NCBI RefSeq assembly: GCF_009184865.1
Contig: NZ_CP045096.1
Coordinates: forward strand, 1,240,001 to 1,304,000
DNA: 64,000 nucleotides
Direction: 5' to 3'
Source of the DNA: Streptomyces phaeolivaceus
GTDB taxonomy: Bacteria; Actinomycetota; Actinomycetes; Streptomycetales; Streptomycetaceae
A program made the position numbers and the translations under genes. Numbering within the stretch: position 1 is the stretch's first letter; every line of letters begins with the position of its first letter. The notes under the pieces are model-generated. The model saw only the letters and a program-made list of their open reading frames with translations. It ran no database searches and had not been told where the DNA came from. Of the stretch, positions 61,576-64,000 are shown piece after piece.

Positions 61576-62508
61576 ATGACCACCGCCGCGCCCACCCGGA
61601 TTCCCGCGCCCACCCCCGACCGCCCACGCCGTGCCACGGTCGACTGGCGGGTGCGGTTCGGCTTCCTCTCGCTCGTCTGGGGCTTCAGCTTCCTCCTGAT
61701 CAAGGTGGGTACGGAGGCGTACGCGCCCTTCCAGGTCACTTTCGGGCGGCTGCTGTTCGGCACGCTGGTCCTCGCGGCGGCGATGGCGGTGAAGCGGGAG
61801 CGGCTGCCGCGCGGCGCCCGCACCTGGGGTCACCTCACGGTGGCGGCGTTCCTCCTCAACGCACTGCCGTTCTCCCTGTTCGCCTACGCGGAGCTGACCA
61901 TCCCGTCCACGCTGGCGGGTATCTGCAACGCGACCTCGCCGCTGTGGGGCATGGCCCTCTCCCTGGTCGCGCTCTCGGAGGACCGCCCGACACGGGTGCG
62001 GGTCGCCGGTCTCGGCCTCGGCTTCCTCGGTGTGCTGACCGTGCTCGGCGCCTGGCAGGGCTTCCACGGCCTCGACGCCACCGGCACCACGCTGGCCCTG
62101 CTGGCCTCCCTCAGCTATCCGATCGGCTGGATCTACGTCCGCCGCACCCTGGCCGGCACCACGCACTCCCCGCTCTCCCTCACCGGCACCCAGCTCCTGC
62201 TGGCCACCGCCCAACTCGCATTCGTCACCCCGCTGTTCACCACGCTGCCGAGCCGTTTCCCGGTCCTGCCGCTGCTGGCGGTGGTGGCGCTGGGGGCGCT
62301 CGGCACGGGTGTCGCGATGCTCGTCCAGTACGGCCTGGTCTCCGAGGTCGGCCCCACGACGGCCCAGATAGTCACCTACTTCATCCCGGTCATCGCCACG
62401 GCCGCCGGTGTCGCCCTCCTCGGCGAGTCCCTCACCTGGTCGACACCGGTCGGCGCCGCGATCGTCCTGGCGGGCGCGGCCCTGACCCAGGCCGGATCCC
62501 GCGCCTGA
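61576..62508 (+). CDS. EamA/DMT family transporter
   Basis: A 310-residue protein of the drug/metabolite transporter superfamily with about ten transmembrane segments and two EamA repeats (about residues 25-155 and 170-305): FGFLSLVWGFSFLLIKVGTE..., and SLSYPIGWIYVRRTLAG... followed by the typical VQYGLVSEVGPTTAQIVTYFIPVIATAAG. Probable exporter of an amino acid-like or other small metabolite. ATG 61576 is natural; divergent LysR control. Confidence 0.9.
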   Translation: MTTAAPTRIPAPTPDRPRRATVDWRVRFGFLSLVWGFSFLLIKVGTEAYAPFQVTFGRLLFGTLVLAAAMAVKRERLPRGARTWGHLTVAAFLLNALPFSLFAYAELTIPSTLAGICNATSPLWGMALSLVALSEDRPTRVRVAGLGLGFLGVLTVLGAWQGFHGLDATGTTLALLASLSYPIGWIYVRRTLAGTTHSPLSLTGTQLLLATAQLAFVTPLFTTLPSRFPVLPLLAVVALGALGTGVAMLVQYGLVSEVGPTTAQIVTYFIPVIATAAGVALLGESLTWSTPVGAAIVLAGAALTQAGSRA

Positions 62509-62524
62509 GCCGACGCGGGCGGAA

Positions 62525-63841
62525 TCAGGCGTAGCCTCCGCCCGCGCCGGGCCCGACCGCCGAGGCCACCGCGTCCGCGAGCCTCCCGATCTCCTCCTCG
62601 GTGAGCGTGGACACCGTGATCCGGATCCCCTGCGGGGCGCTCATCCGGAAGCGCGCGCCGGGCGCGACGGCCCAGCCCGCGTGCAGCAGCCGGGCCACCG
62701 CGCCGGTCTCGTCCGGGACCCGGATCCACACGTTCATCCCGCTGACGCCGCGCGCCTCGACCCCGCGCCGCGCGAGCGCGCCGATCAGCACGTCCCTCCG
62801 CCGCCCGTACGCCGCCGCCACGGCCGGGGCGTCCACCGCGCCAGCGGACCACAGCCGTACGACGGCCCGCTGCACCAGCCGGCTCACCCAGCCCGGCCCC
62901 AGCCGCTGCCGTCCCCGCACCCGGTCGACGGTGACGGCGTCCCCGGTGAGCACCGCGAGCCGCAGATCGGGGCCGTACGCCTTGGCGACCGACCGCACGA
63001 ACGCCCAGCTGTGGGTGACCCCGGCCAGCGGATGCAGGGGCTGGTCGACGATCCGGTGGCCGTGGTCGTCCTCGATGAGCAGGGTCTCGGGATGGTCCCG
63101 CAGCACGGCCCGCAGGGCACACGCGCGTGGAGCGCTCACGGCCGCGCCGGTCGGGTTCTGCGCCCGGTCGGTGACGATGAGCGCCCGCGCCCCGGCCGCC
63201 AGTGCCTTGCGTACGTCGTCGGGGAGCGGCCCCTCGTCGTCGACGCCGACCGGGACGACACGCAGCCCGAGCGCCGGGGCGAGGTCGAGCACGCTCCCCC
63301 ACCCGGGGTCCTCGACGGCGACGGCGTCCCCGGGTTTGAGATGGACGGCCAGGATGCGTTCGATGGCGTCGAGCGATCCGGAGGTGACGGCGACCGGCCC
63401 GTCCGGCACCCCGTCGGCGTCCAGCTCGGCCCGCGCGATCCGCGCCAACTCGGGCTCCACGGCCCCCACTCCGTAGAGCACCGGCTCACGGTCGCCCTGC
63501 TCGGCGGCGGCGGCGAACACCTCCGCCAGCGGCGGCAGCAACGCGGTGTCGGGGTTGCCGTCGGCGAGGTCGCGCACCCCCTCCGGCACCCCGACCCGGA
63601 TGTACTCTCGCCCCGTCGTCGCCGGCCGGGGCCGCACCCGGCTCCCCCGCCGCCCGGCGGTCTCGATGACCCCGCGCTCGCGCAGGGTGCGGTAGGCAGC
63701 CGCGACGGTGTTCGGATTCACCCCGAGCCGCACCGCCAACTCCCGCATGGGTGGAAGCAGTTGACCGGGCTCCAGCTCGCCCGCACCCACCGCCTGCTCG
63801 ACACTCGCCGCGATCTCGGCTGCGCGCCGCCCGGTCACCAT
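62525..63841 (-). CDS. MocR-type GntR/aminotransferase regulator
   Basis: A 438-residue fusion of a GntR winged helix (about residues 1-70, RRAAEIAASVEQAVGAGELEPGQLLPPMRELAVRLGVNPNTVAAAYRTLRERGV) and an aspartate-aminotransferase-like domain (about 95-430) with the PLP lysine in VRSVAKAYGPDLRLAV. MocR proteins use PLP or a related ligand to regulate vitamin B6 or amino-acid genes. ATG 63841 or GTG 63838 follows an AGGAGA ribosome site. Divergent from the partial PNPOx-like gene; together they recall PdxR-type control. Confidence 0.92.
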   Translation of the reverse strand: MVTGRRAAEIAASVEQAVGAGELEPGQLLPPMRELAVRLGVNPNTVAAAYRTLRERGVIETAGRRGSRVRPRPATTGREYIRVGVPEGVRDLADGNPDTALLPPLAEVFAAAAEQGDREPVLYGVGAVEPELARIARAELDADGVPDGPVAVTSGSLDAIERILAVHLKPGDAVAVEDPGWGSVLDLAPALGLRVVPVGVDDEGPLPDDVRKALAAGARALIVTDRAQNPTGAAVSAPRACALRAVLRDHPETLLIEDDHGHRIVDQPLHPLAGVTHSWAFVRSVAKAYGPDLRLAVLTGDAVTVDRVRGRQRLGPGWVSRLVQRAVVRLWSAGAVDAPAVAAAYGRRRDVLIGALARRGVEARGVSGMNVWIRVPDETGAVARLLHAGWAVAPGARFRMSAPQGIRITVSTLTEEEIGRLADAVASAVGPGAGGGYA

Positions 63842-63850
63842 GTATTCTCC

Positions 63851-63880
63851 TAGCACAAACAAGATTATGCACTAGCGCAA
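63851..63880. promoter_or_regulatory. Direct repeats TAGCRCAA and promoter between MocR and the PNPOx-like gene
   Basis: TAGCACAA (63851-63858) and TAGCGCAA (63873-63880) are spaced 22 bp (two helical turns), as in MocR/PdxR targets. On the minus strand a CATAAT -10 with a TTGCCT -35 at 17-bp spacing reads toward the MocR gene and overlaps these repeats. Confidence 0.6.
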
Positions 63881-63891
63881 TGGAGCAGGCA

Positions 63892-64000
63892 ATGACGGGG
63901 CCCCAGCAGCCGACCACACCGATACGGACGACACACCCACCCGCCGCCTACACCCCCACCGCCCGCACCGTCCCGACCCGGTCCGCGCAGAAGGCCTCGT
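63892..64000 (+). CDS. Pyridoxamine-phosphate-oxidase-like protein, N-terminal part (cut by right edge)
   Basis: ATG 63892 follows GGAG by 6 bp and gives MTGPQQPTTPIRTTHPPAAYTPTARTVPTRSAQKAS, which runs off the window. The TPTARTVPTRSAQKAS segment is typical of the N-terminus of FMN-binding PNPOx-like proteins found divergent from MocR regulators in Streptomyces; this is recognition from memory of a short stretch, so it is moderate. Controlled by the divergent MocR gene. Confidence 0.65.
   Translation, partial: MTGPQQPTTPIRTTHPPAAYTPTARTVPTRSAQKAS

Overview
The window is chromosomal DNA of a Streptomyces species (or a very close actinomycete). The reasons are very high GC, strong third-position GC bias, frequent GTG starts with ATGA/GTGA stop-start overlaps, and protein types typical of the genus: an EF-Tu3-type second EF-Tu, an ACT-GNAT acetyltransferase, a sigma factor paired with a DUF5667 protein, and many one-component regulators (TetR, Lrp, HxlR, LysR, MocR, XRE-cupin). 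From memory the gene content and order resemble the S. coelicolor region around tuf3, ung and fabG2/fabG3, but I could not check this. I found no rRNA, tRNA, CRISPR array, prophage or intact insertion sequence. The only mobile-looking item is a MITE-like element near 52.2 kb.

Layout. 0-4 kb: a SWIM zinc-finger protein cut by the left edge, translationally coupled to a large helical-repeat protein. 4.2-7.3 kb: an ACT-GNAT acetyltransferase, then a collapsed divergent pair (trans-sulfuration PLP enzyme and Lrp regulator), both broken. 7.3-10.8 kb: a DUF885 peptidase-like protein, an orphan Imm21-type immunity protein, and a rhodanese divergent from its own Lrp regulator. 10.8-15 kb: SbcC/SbcD. 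15-18.8 kb: YigZ, a SixA-like phosphatase coupled to a degenerate CysRS-like protein, a CoA-binding protein and a double universal stress protein. 18.9-21.3 kb: a MoxR ATPase and VWA protein pair. 21.4-24.8 kb: a TetR regulator divergent from an FMN reductase through a two-operator control region, then YbaK, XRE-cupin and an acyltransferase. 25-31 kb: gamma carbonic anhydrase, DedA, carboxylesterase, hotdog thioesterase, an anchored secreted protein, a decayed MFS transporter and a spermidine-synthase-like protein.

31.8-36 kb: EF-Tu3, an unusual palindrome-rich leader, a TVP38/VTT membrane protein, and a thiolase divergent from an HxlR regulator. 36-38.4 kb: an ECF sigma/DUF5667 operon. 38.4-42.6 kb: a coupled cupin/PmoA-like/Gfo-Idh-MocA operon behind a promoter with a LacI-type operator, and divergent uppP. 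42.7-46.9 kb: a small protein coupled to a chloramphenicol-phosphotransferase-like kinase whose 3' end is overrun by repeats, an SDR, an expansin-like secreted protein and a serine hydrolase. 46.9-53.7 kb: DUF4291, SnoaL-like, Lnt, a second Gfo/Idh/MocA, DinB, a lipoprotein, the MITE and Ung. 53.8-58.5 kb: an orphan peptide/solute-binding lipoprotein, two FabG-type reductases, and a HipA-like/DUF3037 pair. 58.7-64 kb: a Rieske lipoprotein, an array of AACGTT sites, a catalytically atypical isochorismatase-fold protein, a PPOX flavoprotein, LysR divergent from a DMT exporter, and a MocR regulator divergent from a partial PNPOx-like gene at the right edge.

Most of the window is ordinary core and housekeeping content. 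The best second looks are the two broken loci (about 5.5-7.2 kb and 29.9-30.9 kb), the regularly spaced AACGTT array (59.2 kb), the 23-bp palindrome between tuf3 and its divergent neighbour (33.2 kb), the MITE (52.1 kb), the dispersed GC-rich repeat that runs into a coding sequence (43.46 kb), and the SWIM/helical-repeat pair at the left edge.
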